64,000 nt of DNA from positions 2,976,001-3,040,000 of the forward strand of contig SPDT01000003.1 in assembly GCA_008477525.1 (NCBI GenBank), written 5' to 3'. Below are positions 10,517 to 22,161 of this stretch, piece after piece. The position numbers were made by a program, and so were the translations under genes. Position 1 is the first letter of the stretch. Every line of letters starts with the position of its first letter. Under the pieces are notes generated by a model. That model worked only from the letters and a program-made list of their open reading frames with translations. It was not told where the DNA came from and ran no database searches. This stretch comes from Hypomyces perniciosus (lineage: Eukaryota > Ascomycota > Sordariomycetes > Hypocreales > Hypocreaceae).

Positions 10517-12195
10517 GGTTACAAGTAATTTCCTGTCTACTGATGCAGTGATGCCCAGTGAAGCACGGAATTCTCAAAGTAGGAAGGTGTTGGTGTGATA
10601 AACAATGAGAAAGTCTGGGGTTGAGGAGTGAGTCTGGTCAAGGCGTATGGTTAGTGTACCGGGGAGCTAAGCACTATTTATATCCTAGATTCCTAGATGT
10701 CTGGTAAGATTGGATGGCACGGTTAGGGGGAAGGATGTGAATACTACGCGCAACTGATGTGACGCGCATAAAAGAGTAAGCCTTTAGGTGAGATGACATC
10801 ACGAATACGAGGTTATTGCAAACGGAATTCCATCGCTATTGGCTCAACACACACCGCTTGTAAAGCGGTAGTATGTGTCATTATAAACTAGAAAATCTGG
10901 CATGTTATTGAATCATGTGTCAACACATGTAGGAGGTCAAAAACACCCAGTATTGGTTCTAGTCTTGAGGACCGACTTCCGTTATTCCGATTGTTGAGAT
11001 CAACTTTGCCTGAGAGACCGTTGCAATTTTGTGACTGGTCACGAGAACTCAGTTACTTGATTTCAACAGAATCCTTCGATCAAGAACCAATAGGAATGCG
11101 CAACGTGGTCTTTGTAGTTAGCCGTTCAACGCATGAGTCATAGGGACCACAGGCACCCTCAATTTACCTCTGTTGATCTGTTTTATCCCTCTTATTCCCT
11201 AGCTCCTGACGCGTTCTTATAGCCCTAATTGACCAACGCATGTTCCTTCCGATTCCTTCCATTTCCTAGGACTTCAGCCAATTTCTGATGTCTCAGGCCT
11301 TCCCTGAACCTTCGTCCCTTCTTCCTCTCTTCTGGCAGCTTCATCAAACAACGCGTAACGCGTTATCCGACAGAAACCCCAGCATCGGCAGTTGTAAACT
11401 GGCTCAACCATAAATGTGGGACCAACAAAAGGTTGCAATCAACTCCTGTATCTTTGACAGTCCGTAAGAAGAAAAAAGTCTTCTCATTCCACAAATCAAA
11501 AACATCTCATATATTACTAGGATCTACTCGGCTCCCGCTTTCCGCGTGTAACTCTGTGTGGACATCACCCGGTGTGTCTTATTATTTGTGATCATCCTTA
11601 TCATATGACTTGAAAAGTAAGCAGATCCATGAATTAGCCGCGTCTGACATGCATATGTGCCTACTTTCCGGTGGCCCCCGACCCCCCGTGTTGGGGGGGT
11701 GGTGTGTCGCGGGAGCATCAAGACTCGGACTGGCACGCAAGGCCCCCTGTTGGGCTGTGTTTCTATCCTACTCCGTACGTCGGGTGGACCTACGTCTGTA
11801 TTAGTATGACTTACCAACGTGACTAATTTAGGCTTCAGCGAATAGCAACAAAACATGGAGATACGAAGCGATATGCCGCACATCGTATCCCTTTGAATGC
11901 GGTAAATGAGCAAGGCAGTTACGTACCCCACTTTATCACCTATCAGCCAGTTGGTACATCATTCAGACGGCGGTCAAGCAGAACCTGGATTACATGTAAA
12001 GCCTAAGGTAATCAACTTCATAGCCTAACCGTCCCTGTAACAAGTGCAGAGAGAATTACAAAGATAAATAGCGAGCTTTATCCCTCGTAGAACGATCACC
12101 AACTCACAACAATCCTCAGCTTCAAACACCTCTTCAAACAACAATCAACACTCTTCTTTCAGAACTTTCGTCTAAAACTTACCAAAACCATCAAC
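10517..12195. promoter_or_regulatory. Divergent intergenic region between oxygenase and repeat protein
   Basis: No gene was recognised in 1.7 kb. It must hold the promoters of the oxygenase (minus) and the repeat protein (plus). A TATA-like GATAAATA lies at about 12063-12070. A pyrimidine- and CAA-rich leader runs from about 12105 to 12195, a pattern typical of strongly expressed filamentous fungal genes. The divergent arrangement would allow co-regulation, but nothing in the sequence proves it. Confidence 0.4.
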
Positions 12196-12689
12196 ATGGC
12201 CACCTTCACCCCCGCTCAGTGGACTGCCGCTAAGAACGTCATTGACGCTTTCGCTCAGGATGGTGTTGACGAGAATGGCTTCTCTGAGCAGCAGTGGTCT
12301 GTTGTTCGCGACATCATCGATGGCCGCCGCACCGTCCAGGCCGTCAAGGACGACTCTAAGGTCTTCTTCTCCCCTGCCCAGTGGTCCGTTGTGAAGGACA
12401 TGGTCGAGGGCCGCACTGAGGTCCAGAACGAGGTCAAGGAGGACAGCAAGGTATGAAACATTCTCAGCCTAGCTTTTTATAAAATACAACGGGGCTAACC
12501 GATAATACTCAGGTCTTCTTCTCTCCTGCTCAGTGGGCTGTTGTTAAGGACATGGTTGACGGCTCCCGCACTATCCAGAGCGTCAAGGACGATTCCAAGG
12601 TCTTCTTCTCCCCCGCTCAGTGGGCTGTTGTCAAGGATACTATCGAGGGAAAGCGAACCCTGAACATCCCTACTGAGATCGCTGCTTAA
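12196..12689 (+). CDS. FSPAQW tandem-repeat protein, unknown function
   Basis: Two exons (12196-12450 and 12513-12689) encode 143 residues. The 62-bp intron has a GTATGA donor and a CTAAC branch site (GGGGCTAACC). The protein is almost entirely five imperfect repeats of about 29 residues. Each starts with F-[ST]-x-x-Q-W, continues with a V-V-[KR]-D-[MI]-[VI] helix, and has a linker such as VKDDSKVF. The first repeat (FTPAQWTAAKNVI) is the most diverged. There is no signal peptide, no membrane segment and no cysteine cluster. Codons end strongly in C or T, unlike the decayed neighbours, suggesting high expression. Two linkers contain dibasic GRR and GKR, but without a secretion signal Kex2 processing is unlikely. 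I do not recognise the family. The matching motifs in the adjacent oxygenase extension suggest a functional pair. Confidence 0.8.
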
Positions 12690-12934
12690 ACGTGGTCTGA
12701 GGATAAAAGCTACTACTCACGCCATTCAAAGCGCGCTACATGGTGTGTTGGTTTAACTAGTGGTGTCTTTCCTTAAGAGAATCAAATTACACGGCCGGTG
12801 GCATATGTTCCGTTTCCCAGTTTCCACAAGTGATTTTTAAACCCGTATATTATATATAGAAAACTTTATACTAACACCGATAACTGCCTCATAATTGCAA
12901 GTAAGACACTGCTGCCCGTTGAGATCACGCAAAT

Positions 12935-13214
12935 GTTTGTTTGTTTTACTATTTACGACCAGTATAGCTAAGTACAAAATCCCATCTTAGGCAATAAGGT
13001 CGGTAGGAGCCAGAGGCCTAGAGCCTCTGTTCGCTACGTTTCGCCGGACAAAGGAAATAATTCGAAGCCCAAGGCTCCAAGATTCAGGCACCAGGATGAA
13101 AAGCCCTCCTTACAGAGGGGGAAAACCTGAGTGCTAGCTGCTGAGACCTCAATGAGGTCCAGCAAGTGGTTCGGGGCAGGCTGAGGCCTGTAGAGAAGCC
13201 TCTTTCAGGGCGAT
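12935..13214 (-). mobile_element. LINE 3' end copy
   Basis: The plus strand begins with GTTTGTTTGTTTTACTATTTACG, the reverse of a (CAAA)n-tailed LINE 3' end, and continues through the conserved TTCGCTACGTTTCGCCGGACAAAGG block. It stacks in the same orientation as two further LINE 3' ends starting near 13218 and 13298. Confidence 0.6.
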
Positions 13215-13217
13215 GTA

Positions 13218-13294
13218 TCTTGTTTGTTTTATTATTTACGTCCACTAAGTAAACTAGTTACACAAATCCCTTATGGGCAATAGGACGTGATGTA
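13218..13294 (-). mobile_element. Very short LINE 3' end copy
   Basis: About 77 bp: tail (TTGTTTG) plus the AAGTAAACTAGTTACACAAATCC block and the GGGCAATAGGACGT block, then abruptly cut. Extreme 5' truncation is typical of target-primed reverse transcription. Confidence 0.55.
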
Positions 13295-13295
13295 T

Positions 13296-15008
13296 ATCGT
13301 TTGTTTGTTTGTTTGTTTTATTATTTGCGTCCACTAAGTAAGCTAGTTACATAAATCCACATCTGGGCAATAGGACGTTAGGAGCCAGCAGCTCAAGGCC
13401 ACCGTTCGCTAAATTTCGATTTACAAAGGAAAGAGGGTCAGTTGTGAGGTATCAATCTGATTCAGTCAGGGGGAGACCGTATGGATTCGTCTCCTCCACC
13501 AGTTTCTGGAGGTCTTTGCTTCCTGAGGGTCCAAGTAGGTGCGAGAGGGGGGTCTCCCCCAGTGGAATATCTGGTAGAAAGGGTCTAACCATCCTACACT
13601 CCGCGAAGTGACCTTGTTCCCTTGGCTCGCCGCATCTGCAGACGGGTCTCGCGTCGTGTCCGAAACGTTCGCGGTATTCTTGGAAGTCGCTGTGTCCCGA
13701 CCTCTCTGCCAGCAGCCTATGTAGGACAGGGCGCAGGAGTTTTAGCTCTGGGGGGGACCTTAGGGCCCCGAGTCCCCACCGTTCGTAGAAGTCTGGGGTC
13801 CTGCCAAGCCAGTCTTGTTCCTGCACTTCGGCAATCTTTTCTTTCACCCATCTTTTAATGTGCGTAATCGTCGCCCAATTCTGCGGGAGGGCGGCGCCTT
13901 ATTTAGCAAGCCGATCGGCTTGTTCGTTGCCCATGACACCCTCGTGTCCTGGTACCCACGAGATATGGGTCGTACAGGGGAGGATGCTTTGTGCCAATTT
14001 CTGGAAGCGTATGTACGCTCCTTGCATGGAGGGGGGGTTTGCCAAGCAGTCCGTCGACCACCGCCGAGTTTTCTAGGAAGAAGAGGGCTTTTTAAATCGA
14101 GCAATCTTTTTCCGTGCGCCTTGCTACTAGTTCCATGGCCTTCAGGGCGGCCTGCGCCTCGGCGTCGTACACCTCGGCATTGTTCAGGCCGAAGTTCGTA
14201 GTTGCTCTTGCCCTGTGGTATATAAATGCGCCCCAGCCCGAGTTTCACTCGATCTGGGATCCGTCGGAGTAGGCCACGATCGTAGAAGGAGGGAGGTCCG
14301 GGCCAGGGATCACATAGGGGGACTTTTGGGCGAAGAACGTGGGTCTGACGGTCCTGCCGGCTAGGGCCGCGGTGCGCTGAAGTCTGGTTTGCGGCATCCC
14401 GGGGGGGGGGGGGGTTGTCTATGCGTTGGCTGACCGGGTGGTCTCGATCTAGTCCCGCGAACCTCGCCGCGCATCTGAGTCGGGCCTGGGCCAGGGCAAC
14501 GCTAGCTGGGGGAATCCCGGATTCCCTGTGCAGGATGGGTACGTGTGTGGTTTTCCAGGCCGGGAGGACTGCCCTTGCCGCGGTCTTAAAGGCCTTGTCC
14601 ATCTTATCTACCAGCCCGGTGACCCCTGTGTTGACTTGTTTGGTCGGGTTATTCTGCGACTGGCGTTCATGCCCGGGCCACCACGCCTCCATGCCATACA
14701 AGGCGGTGGGTAGGACGCAGGCTTTCGCTGCTTGTGCTACTGCTTCGGGGGGTGACCCTTTCCGTTTCTTATTAAGCGACTTAAGAAAGTTGGCAGTTTT
14801 GCATGCCCTGCCGGAGAGGGTCTCCACGTGTTTCCTGAAGGAGAGTTTGGAATCGAGGTAGACTCCCAGCCATCTAATGTTTTCGCTGGGGTTGATCGGT
14901 TTGCCCTCCATCAAAGTTATTACTGAAAATCTTCGCCTAAATTGCAAGATATATTGTATCGCAAGCAATAATAGGTATACTGCTAGGAAGGCTCCAGTTA
15001 GTGCCACA
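13296..15008 (-). mobile_element. 5'-truncated Tad-like LINE with RT end, RNase H and zinc ribbon
   Basis: Translated from the minus strand, 15007 downwards, the order is: C-terminal reverse transcriptase/thumb (IRWLGVYLDSKLSFRKHV, YGMEAWW), a disrupted RNase H domain (YSDGS.., AEVYDAEA.., ..NSAVVDG, SWVPGHEGV.GNEQAD), then a C-terminal zinc ribbon (CRCGEPREQGHFAEC) at 13847-13452. Frames change near 14400, beside a run of 13 G, and again near 13845. The 3' UTR ends in a (CAAA)n tail at 13298-13320. RNase H downstream of RT is characteristic of the Tad/I group. Non-functional. It separates the repeat protein gene from the methyltransferase gene. Confidence 0.8.
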
Positions 15009-15070
15009 CGCTTGTTATTAGTCTATAGCTGAGGCCGGAAGTCAGACTTAAGCCTAGTCTCGGGCTCTGC
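15009..15070. other. Short spacer between LINE and methyltransferase
   Basis: The 3' flank of the methyltransferase reaches directly into the 5' truncation point of the LINE. No terminator structure is evident. Confidence 0.3.
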
Positions 15071-16209
15071 TCAAACCCCATTTTCGGTCTTAAGCGGACG
15101 TCGGCCGATTGTTACATATAGTTCCTGATCTAGTGCGACCCCTGCTAGTATCTCCTTACGGGATTGTTGGATCTGGTCCTGGAAATGCTCTCTGCTCGAT
15201 TCTGTGGGAAGGGAGTGGCTTATCTCCTCCCAGCCCGCGAGTAAAACAAACGAGCCGATTGACCGTAGTCCAGGAATGACATCAGCTTGTATGTTTTTTA
15301 CATCCATCATACCGACTTCTTGAAAGCTTTCTGGGAGACGTAGAAGCCATCTGGGCAAATTTGTAAGAAAAATAACGTAATAGTATGACGATGGGAATTA
15401 TTTGGACTCACTCGAATGAAATGTCCTTAGACAAGAGGGTTTTTCTGCCGAGTTCGACAAAGCTTTCAGTAGCTGATGTGGAAAGATCTGGTCGACTTGC
15501 AACAGGCGTGGGCCCTATATTGTTGAATTCTATCCACTGCAGATATCCGCCGGGCTCTAGCATTCACACAAATGTTAGCTTGGTGGTGAATCCCGAGGCA
15601 ATGATGATTGCGCGAGCTCCTTTATGCCATGGTGGAGAGAAATTAAAGCCAATGAAAGAAGAACCATACTCAGCAAAGAACAGAGGTTGTTTAGAATAAT
15701 GAAAGGGTTATTTTGTTTGACAAGAGTTGCGACGTATCTGACAGACACAATATCATATTTTCCCTTCAATTGCTCCGGGATAGGCGACAAGATATTGACC
15801 ACGTCGAGGTTAACATTCGCCGGCCACCATTCTTTGGGAGGAAATTGCGCGTCTGAAATGTCATATCCGTCAATTTGGACTGACGGAGGTAGATGCTTCG
15901 AGATCGAAATCGGCCATATCCTAGCATGGGCGCACATCAATTAGCAATGTCTAGCTGAAGCCTTTGGCTGAGAGGTTAGACGGTATTCGTTACCCTGTCC
16001 CTGTCGCTATATCTACGATTCTGGCATTGTTGGGAATGGGAATGTCAGGGTGGAGGAGAAACCCGCATCTCGCTTGCGTAAAGTAGTGCTGAAGGTCCAA
16101 TCTAATGCGAAGTTGTTAAATCCGGTTCTTCCTTATCTATAATCAGGTATTTCTGCTTATACCGTGCACCTGCATTGTTATCATAACGCAGTAGGTATTC
16201 GGATGCCAT
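15071..16209 (-). CDS. SAM-dependent methyltransferase (class I, LaeA/UMTA-like)
   Basis: Five exons can be joined in frame on the minus strand: 16209-16163, 16101-15994, 15920-15670, 15556-15412 and 15350-15071, for 276 residues with no stop. All four introns (61, 73, 113 and 61 bp) are GT..AG with consistent phases. Motif I is VDIATGTG, split by intron 2. It is followed by the motif II acidic region (IDGYDIS), the post-II/III segment (KYDIVSVRYV) and LLKPGGYLQW. This is the order seen in fungal secondary-metabolite methyltransferases and LaeA-like proteins. The product is probably a small-molecule, peptide or protein methyltransferase; no substrate is evident. It lies 2.4 kb from the repeat protein, separated only by LINE sequence. 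Confidence 0.85.
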
Positions 16210-16427
16210 TTCTATTACACCTTTGAGTGTAAAATTGGTTGGTTAAAAGGAAGTATAGTCCAATTGTGATGAATGTAGCAACAGAGAGAACAATGGGCTG
16301 GGAACCTTGACTATTTAATGGCTACAGATTAACGAAATGGTACTTTATGTAATATAATTAGGTGCTAGATTTTATTTAAAAGGAAGTATCCTTTATTTTA
16401 AATGTATTAACCCCTCTCTTTAATATA

Positions 16428-16696
16428 TATCATAGGTTAGACCCAATAAAGAAGGACCTCGGCTATGCCGAGCCCGGCATTACAATTCCCCACACCTCCC
16501 GGACCGACTAATGCAGATATATACACATTAGGCACAGTATACAAGCCCTAAGCCTACGCGCACATATACTACTATTCTACAGATCAATATATATAGCTAG
16601 ATAATCCCCCTCTTTTATTCCCTCGCTCTTTAGCTTTAAATAGATAATTTTACAGCACCCTATTATTAGCTACTATAAAAGGGCATGCCTATTATA
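16428..16696 (+). repeat. Left LTR of the RIP-mutated gypsy element (family C)
   Basis: It is 269 bp long, the same length as the right LTR at 21708-21976. The start reads TATCATAGGTTAG, a C->T/G->A mutated form of the consensus TGTTACGGGTTAG. It ends GGGCATGCCTATTATA. A third, solo copy is at 26882-27136. Confidence 0.85.
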
Positions 16697-18849
16697 TATT
16701 TAAAGCTTAATTCTATTAATTCTATCGATTCCCTATATATATTAAAATAGTCAGCCTTACTGATAATAATAACTCTAGCCTTAATAAAAAGTAAGTTATT
16801 AATATTATTAACTAGTTAATACAGTTAATTATAAAGCAGATAAATGCTATTGTATAAGCGCTTAGTATCAAAAAGAATAAAATAAAGGAAGCGCAGCCTC
16901 TTTTATAAACTAGTATACTATACTAAAAAAGGCAGAAACCTTTTCTTAACGCTTTAAAGTTTTTAAGGAAATAAAGTAAATATACAGCTTAAGCGCAGCA
17001 GATATATAATAAAATAACTTTTAATAAACACCTTTATAGAAATAATAAAGATCTCTAATATTTTATTAATACCTACTTTAAAACTAAACCCCAGTAAATA
17101 ATAGCTACTTATTACTCTTTAAATAGGTAAAAAAGCAAATATAACCTTTAAAACTTTATAATATACTTTAACCAGAGCTATAAAGACTAAGGTCTTTAAG
17201 CTTATATTAATAAAAAGCTTTAAACGCTATAATAGAAAAAAGGAGCTAGTTTTTTATTTTTTCTGCTAAAGTTTAAATGAAAGCTCTTTAAAGCTGGCGG
17301 GGAAAATTAAATAAATTAAATAAAGATTATATTCTTTAAAAGAGCCCTCTCTTTAAAGCTATAATACAGTTGAGTTACAGTTAACCTTCTATAAAAATAT
17401 AACTATTAGTTAAAGCAAGTTTAAAATATCGCTAGCAAGATTAAGCAATTAAACTGTAATAAATCTATTATACCTATAAAGGCTGCCTCCCTTATAATAA
17501 ATAAAGGTTTAAAAATATAAAAGCTAAAGGCAATAAGCGCATTAAGTATTATACTTATAACTATAAAAGGGATATATAAATAACTAGTATTAATTATACT
17601 AGAAATTAATAGTATAGAAATTCCCTTTTAAGTAAAAAGGGTTAAATATATTTTTATTATAATTCCCTTAAACATTTGATATAAAAATGCTTATAAACTT
17701 GTAAAAAAAACCTAAAAGCTATATTAATAAAGTCTATAAAATTAAAATATAAGCTTAAAAAGAGTAGGAACTTTAAATATAAAGCTTAATAGTAACTTTA
17801 ACTCTTTAAATAGTTTATTAAAAGAGTAGCTTTAATATAAAGTTAAGCATTAAAGCTAAGTAAAGTAAAAGTTAATAGATAAAGGGAATTTAAGCAGTAA
17901 ATAAACAGTAAATCAGCAATAGTATAAGCTAAAATAAAGAATATATAAACATCTGCCTTATTTAATATAGGCTGCAATTACTATATTATTATTAAATGCT
18001 CCTTTACAAAAAGACTTTACCTCCTTTAAATTATGATTAAAAAACAGTAATTAAATAGCTTTTCTAAAAAGCATTTATTAATAATAACTAGCTTTATAGC
18101 TATAGTCTACTTAAAGCTCTATAGCTATACTTAGCGCTTATATATATATATATAATTAAAGGTCTAGATTATAACCTACTTTTCAGGAAATTATAGGGAG
18201 AAGTAAATAGTGTAATCTATAATGCCGCTAAGCAGTAAATCCTTTATTAAAAAGCGGATATCCAACTATAGTTTTTAAGCGATTTAAAACCTAAAGGTAT
18301 ACAAGCTATATAAGCTGCCTAACTTATATCTGCCTTAACCCTTTAAGCAGAATACTATCGCGTATAATAATCTAGCAAAAAACATATATTTTATCTTTAT
18401 ACTATTATATTAGCTGATATCGAGAAAGCGCTTTAACTGAAAAAGCTAATAGATAAAAAAAAACTATTCCCCTTAAGCTTTATAATAAATTCTACTTATT
18501 ATTCTCTATTTAAAAAGCAGCTAAACTATTACCCTAATAGCCAGGTATTAATTATAGAATCCCCTTAAAATGCAATAAAGACAGCAATAAGCCAGAGCTC
18601 TTATAGGGCCTTTTATATAGTATATTGCAAAAAGAGTTATTAATGCTATATAAAACTCTCTTTAACCTATTTAATAAAAGGTTTATCTGCATTAGCAGCT
18701 TAACTGCTGCTATACCTATACTTTTCGCTTATAAGCTAGGAAAAGGAATATATTTCTATATCAACTACTATACTCTTAATGCAATTATATAATAAAACTG
18801 CTACCCTTTACCTTTATTTTCAGAAATATTAAATAACTTTACTTAAATA

Positions 18850-19095
18850 AAATAGTTTATTAAACTAGATATAATAGCTGCTTTCTATAAAATCTGCATT
18901 ATAAAAGGGGATAAGTATAAAACCGCATTCTATATATATTACAGATTATATAAATAAAGAGTTATACTATTTAGGCTTATAGGCGCCCCAGCAATATTCT
19001 AACAGTTTACTAACTATATACTTCGCCCTTTCTTAAATAACTTCGCTACTATATATATTCATAATATCTTAATATACTTTAATAGCTTATTTAAA
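18850..19095 (+). pseudogene. Reverse transcriptase core remnant of the gypsy element
   Basis: This is the best-preserved coding stretch of the element. Recognisable blocks are FIKLDIIAAF, KYKTAF and the palm motif degraded to YIHNILIYF. G-to-A changes convert catalytic Asp codons and produce stops, consistent with RIP acting on the plus-sense coding strand. Confidence 0.75.
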
Positions 19096-19954
19096 GATTA
19101 TATAAAGAAAGTATAATATATACTCTGCGCTTTTATAGACGCTAGCTTATACTTTAACCCAGTAAAGTACTCTTTCGCCTAAAAAAAGGTTAAATACTTT
19201 CGCTTTATTATTTAAGCAGGGAAAAGTATCGCCTATAATTTTAAATAGCAGTAAGCGATTTGCAAATAGACCGCCCCCGCATTAATAATAAGCGTATAAA
19301 GCTTCTTTAGCTTTACTAACTACTACTATATCTTTATCCCTAGCTTTTTATATATAGTACCTTTTATTTACTTATTTAATAAAAAAGGGGTTCCCTTTTA
19401 ATAAAGAAATAAAGAAAAAGCTGCCTTTAAAAAGCTAAAGGGCTACTTTTATAAAGCATTAATACTTTAAGTATAAAACTTAAATAAAAAGATATTTATT
19501 AAATTTAACTATTTTAAATATATACTTAGGTATACTATTATAGAAAAATAAGTAAAGGAGATATAACGCTATTATATACTATTTATAGAGATTAAGCCCA
19601 GTTAAGTATAATTACCTAATTTATAATAAAGAAATACTAGCTGCTATTTACTGCTTAAAAGAATAAAGGGCTAAGCTATAAAGCTTTAACCTTTTATTAT
19701 AGTTTTAGATTATAAAAATCCATAATACTTTATAATATACCGGAAACTTTTAAAGCAGTAAGCCTATTAAACTAAATTCCTCCTGCAATTTAATATAACA
19801 ATACAGTACTAACCTAGCAATAAAGCAGTAGTCTTTAATGCCTTTAGCCGCCGAGAATAGGATTAGCCTAAAGATAAAGATAACAAGCAGGAGCAGGGCT
19901 ATTATATATAACTACTCCCTATAACTTTAGGAATAATCCGCCAGCCAAAAGTTA

Positions 19955-20073
19955 TGTCACGTTCCGAGCACGTTTCCCTTATATACAGTTGGTACCGTCA
20001 TGATAATTGCTAGAAATGCGATTATTAGCCTATTCTTTTGCCTGTTGGCGTGACGGTATGACGGTTTGTCACA
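19955..20073 (+). repeat. 119-bp family A element with target duplication
   Basis: The copy is almost identical to the one at 1-119. It is flanked on both sides by AGTTA (19950-19954 and 20074-20078), a perfect 5-bp duplication. The host gypsy sequence is heavily RIP-mutated but this insert is not, so it arrived later. Confidence 0.9.
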
Positions 20074-21707
20074 AGTTACTAATAGCTTAATCCCTTAAAT
20101 GCAAGTATTCAATAATAACCTAAAATTAAAGCAAATTTAAGACTAGTTAATATAAGCTGACTTTAACTACTAAAAAGTATATATAGCAGTAAAATCAAGA
20201 GAATACAGCTTCCCCCTTAACCTTTAATTAAAGGTCTAGATTATAGAATATATAATCGATAAGCAGTCCCGCTTTACTTTTTGCGACTAAATCTAGGTTT
20301 TAGCAGGAGCAGATAAAGCGGGGACTATACTGTATATGCATATTATATAAGCCAAGTATAACGCAATAACAGCCAGCCACCCTAGCTAAAATAGTATACT
20401 TGCAATTATAGCCTAAAGGTTCTATTAGCCTAGCCTCTCTCAGACTATACGCCAGTTTATAAAGAACTGCAGTATCTGCAGAAAAGGATATCAGTAAAGG
20501 ATATAGAAGCGCAGTCTTTTTAAACCTTTACTAATCCCCTTATATATATAAAGCGACTTAGCGATAAACTTTATTATTAAGCTCCCCTTAACTAGCCCTT
20601 TTAATGCCTAGTATTTATAGGTAATAGTAAACTGGCTTATTAAAGCAGTTATACTAGAAGCTATAGAAAGTATAAATGCAGAAGCCTGCGCGCAGCAGTT
20701 CCTTTAATGCCACTATCGATTTTATAGTATACCTAGGTCTATCATAAGCAATAAAGGGTCTAATTAAACTAGCAAGTTCTAAAGAGTATTTTGCCAACTA
20801 GCAGGAATAAAATAATAGCTTAATACTGTATATTACCCGCAGACTAATAACAGCCTAGAATAAGCGAACCAAGAAATCTAAGTATACCTATAGGCTTATA
20901 TCGACTATAGTTAAAAGGACTAAAGAGACTGGCTTCTAGCGGCCTAACTAGTATTAAATAACTATATAAGCTCTATAACCTAGCTAAGCCCCTTCTTCTT
21001 TAAGTATAGCTACTATATTAAGGTATTTTTATTATATTATAGTCAAGATATAAAGCAGGAAACTATAAACCTGGATAAGCGCTAAATAAAGGAATTACTT
21101 TAGCATTTAGAAGATTTTACTTCCTTTATATAAGCCAATTTAGCAGCAATACAGTAACGCTATAAAAATACTGCTAATAAATACAGGGGATTAGCCGAGA
21201 GATTTAAAGTTAAAGATAAAATATAGCTTTACCTTAATAACTATAAATCCCTGCGCTTTAATAAAAAGCTAAATACTCTCTACTATAAATACTTAATAGT
21301 AAAGGTATTTAACCCTTATATAGTTAAGTTAAGTATACCTATAGGAATCTATCTATACTTTATATTAACCTGCTATAATAAACAGCAGATAACCCCCTGC
21401 CCAGACAGTAAAACGATAACCCTTAACTACCCCCTATACGCGTACAGGGCGAGGATAAATAGGAGGTAAAAGAGATCTTTTGCGCTAAGACAAAGAAATA
21501 AGGCCGCAGCTCTTTTCGCAAAGCGTTTATGTATTAAAAAGGATATATAAAGCTGACCTAGGAACCCGCTATCTCCTTAAAAGATATAGCTGCCTTAGAC
21601 ATTTATAAAAAGAGATATAGGCCTATTAAGACTGCAGACAGGCCCTTTAAAGAATATACTCCCGCAAAGAAGAAATATAGGAAATAACCGGCTTAATAGG
21701 GGGGTAA

Positions 21708-21976
21708 TATTACGGGTTAAACCCAATAAAAAAAGACCTCAGCTATACTGAGCCCGGCATTATAATTCCCTACACCTCCTAGACCGACTAATGCAGATAT
21801 ATATATATCAGGCACAGTATATAAGCCCTAAGCCTATATGCATATATACTACTATTCTATAGATTGATAGATATAGCTAGATAGTCCCCTTTTTTTATTC
21901 CCTTGCTCTTTAACTTTAAATAGACAATTCTACGGCACCCTATTATCAGTTACTGTAAAAGGGCACGCCTATTACA
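21708..21976 (+). repeat. Right LTR of the gypsy element (family C)
   Basis: It starts TATTACGGGTTAAACCC and ends GGGCACGCCTATTACA, 269 bp. It is preceded by the polypurine tract at about 21694-21705. Less mutated than the left LTR. Confidence 0.85.
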
Positions 21977-22161
21977 ATAAATGTATTATAAAAAAATATA
22001 ACTTATTTTTTATTTACTTATTACTTATGCATAACCTTAGGATTTATTATAAAGTTAATATATAATAAACGTAATATAAAACTAGCTAAAGCTTTTTAAC
22101 CTTTAAAAAGCTATAAATTTATTATTTATAAAAGTTTACCTTACTTAAATCTATTATTATT

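Larger units (their letters stand above)
16428..21976 (+). mobile_element. Full-length RIP-destroyed Ty3/gypsy retrotransposon
   Basis: About 5.55 kb between two 269-bp LTRs. The interior is extremely AT-rich with TA/TAA everywhere and no long frame. Conceptual translation of about 18850-19095 still shows a gypsy reverse transcriptase: LDIIAAF, then KTAF, RVILFRLIGAPAIF, and the catalytic box as YIHNILIYF (expected Y-I-D-D). Around 20735-20900 an integrase core fragment reads FCQLAGIK followed by a region fitting T-x-Y-H-P-Q-T-[DN]. RT before integrase defines Ty3/gypsy order. A polypurine tract (AATAGGGGGG) lies just before the right LTR. Flanking 5-mers ATATA and ATAAA are similar but not identical. 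An unmutated 119-bp family A element sits inside at 19955. Confidence 0.85.

Noticed and set aside
14415..14861. Plus-strand 148-codon frame antisense to the LINE
   Set aside because: Shadow of the reverse transcriptase/RNase H coding strand; no independent signal.
16697..21707. CRISPR-like or tandem regulatory arrays in the AT-rich block
   Set aside because: The periodic TATA/TAATA texture is RIP decay of a retrotransposon; no regular spacer structure.
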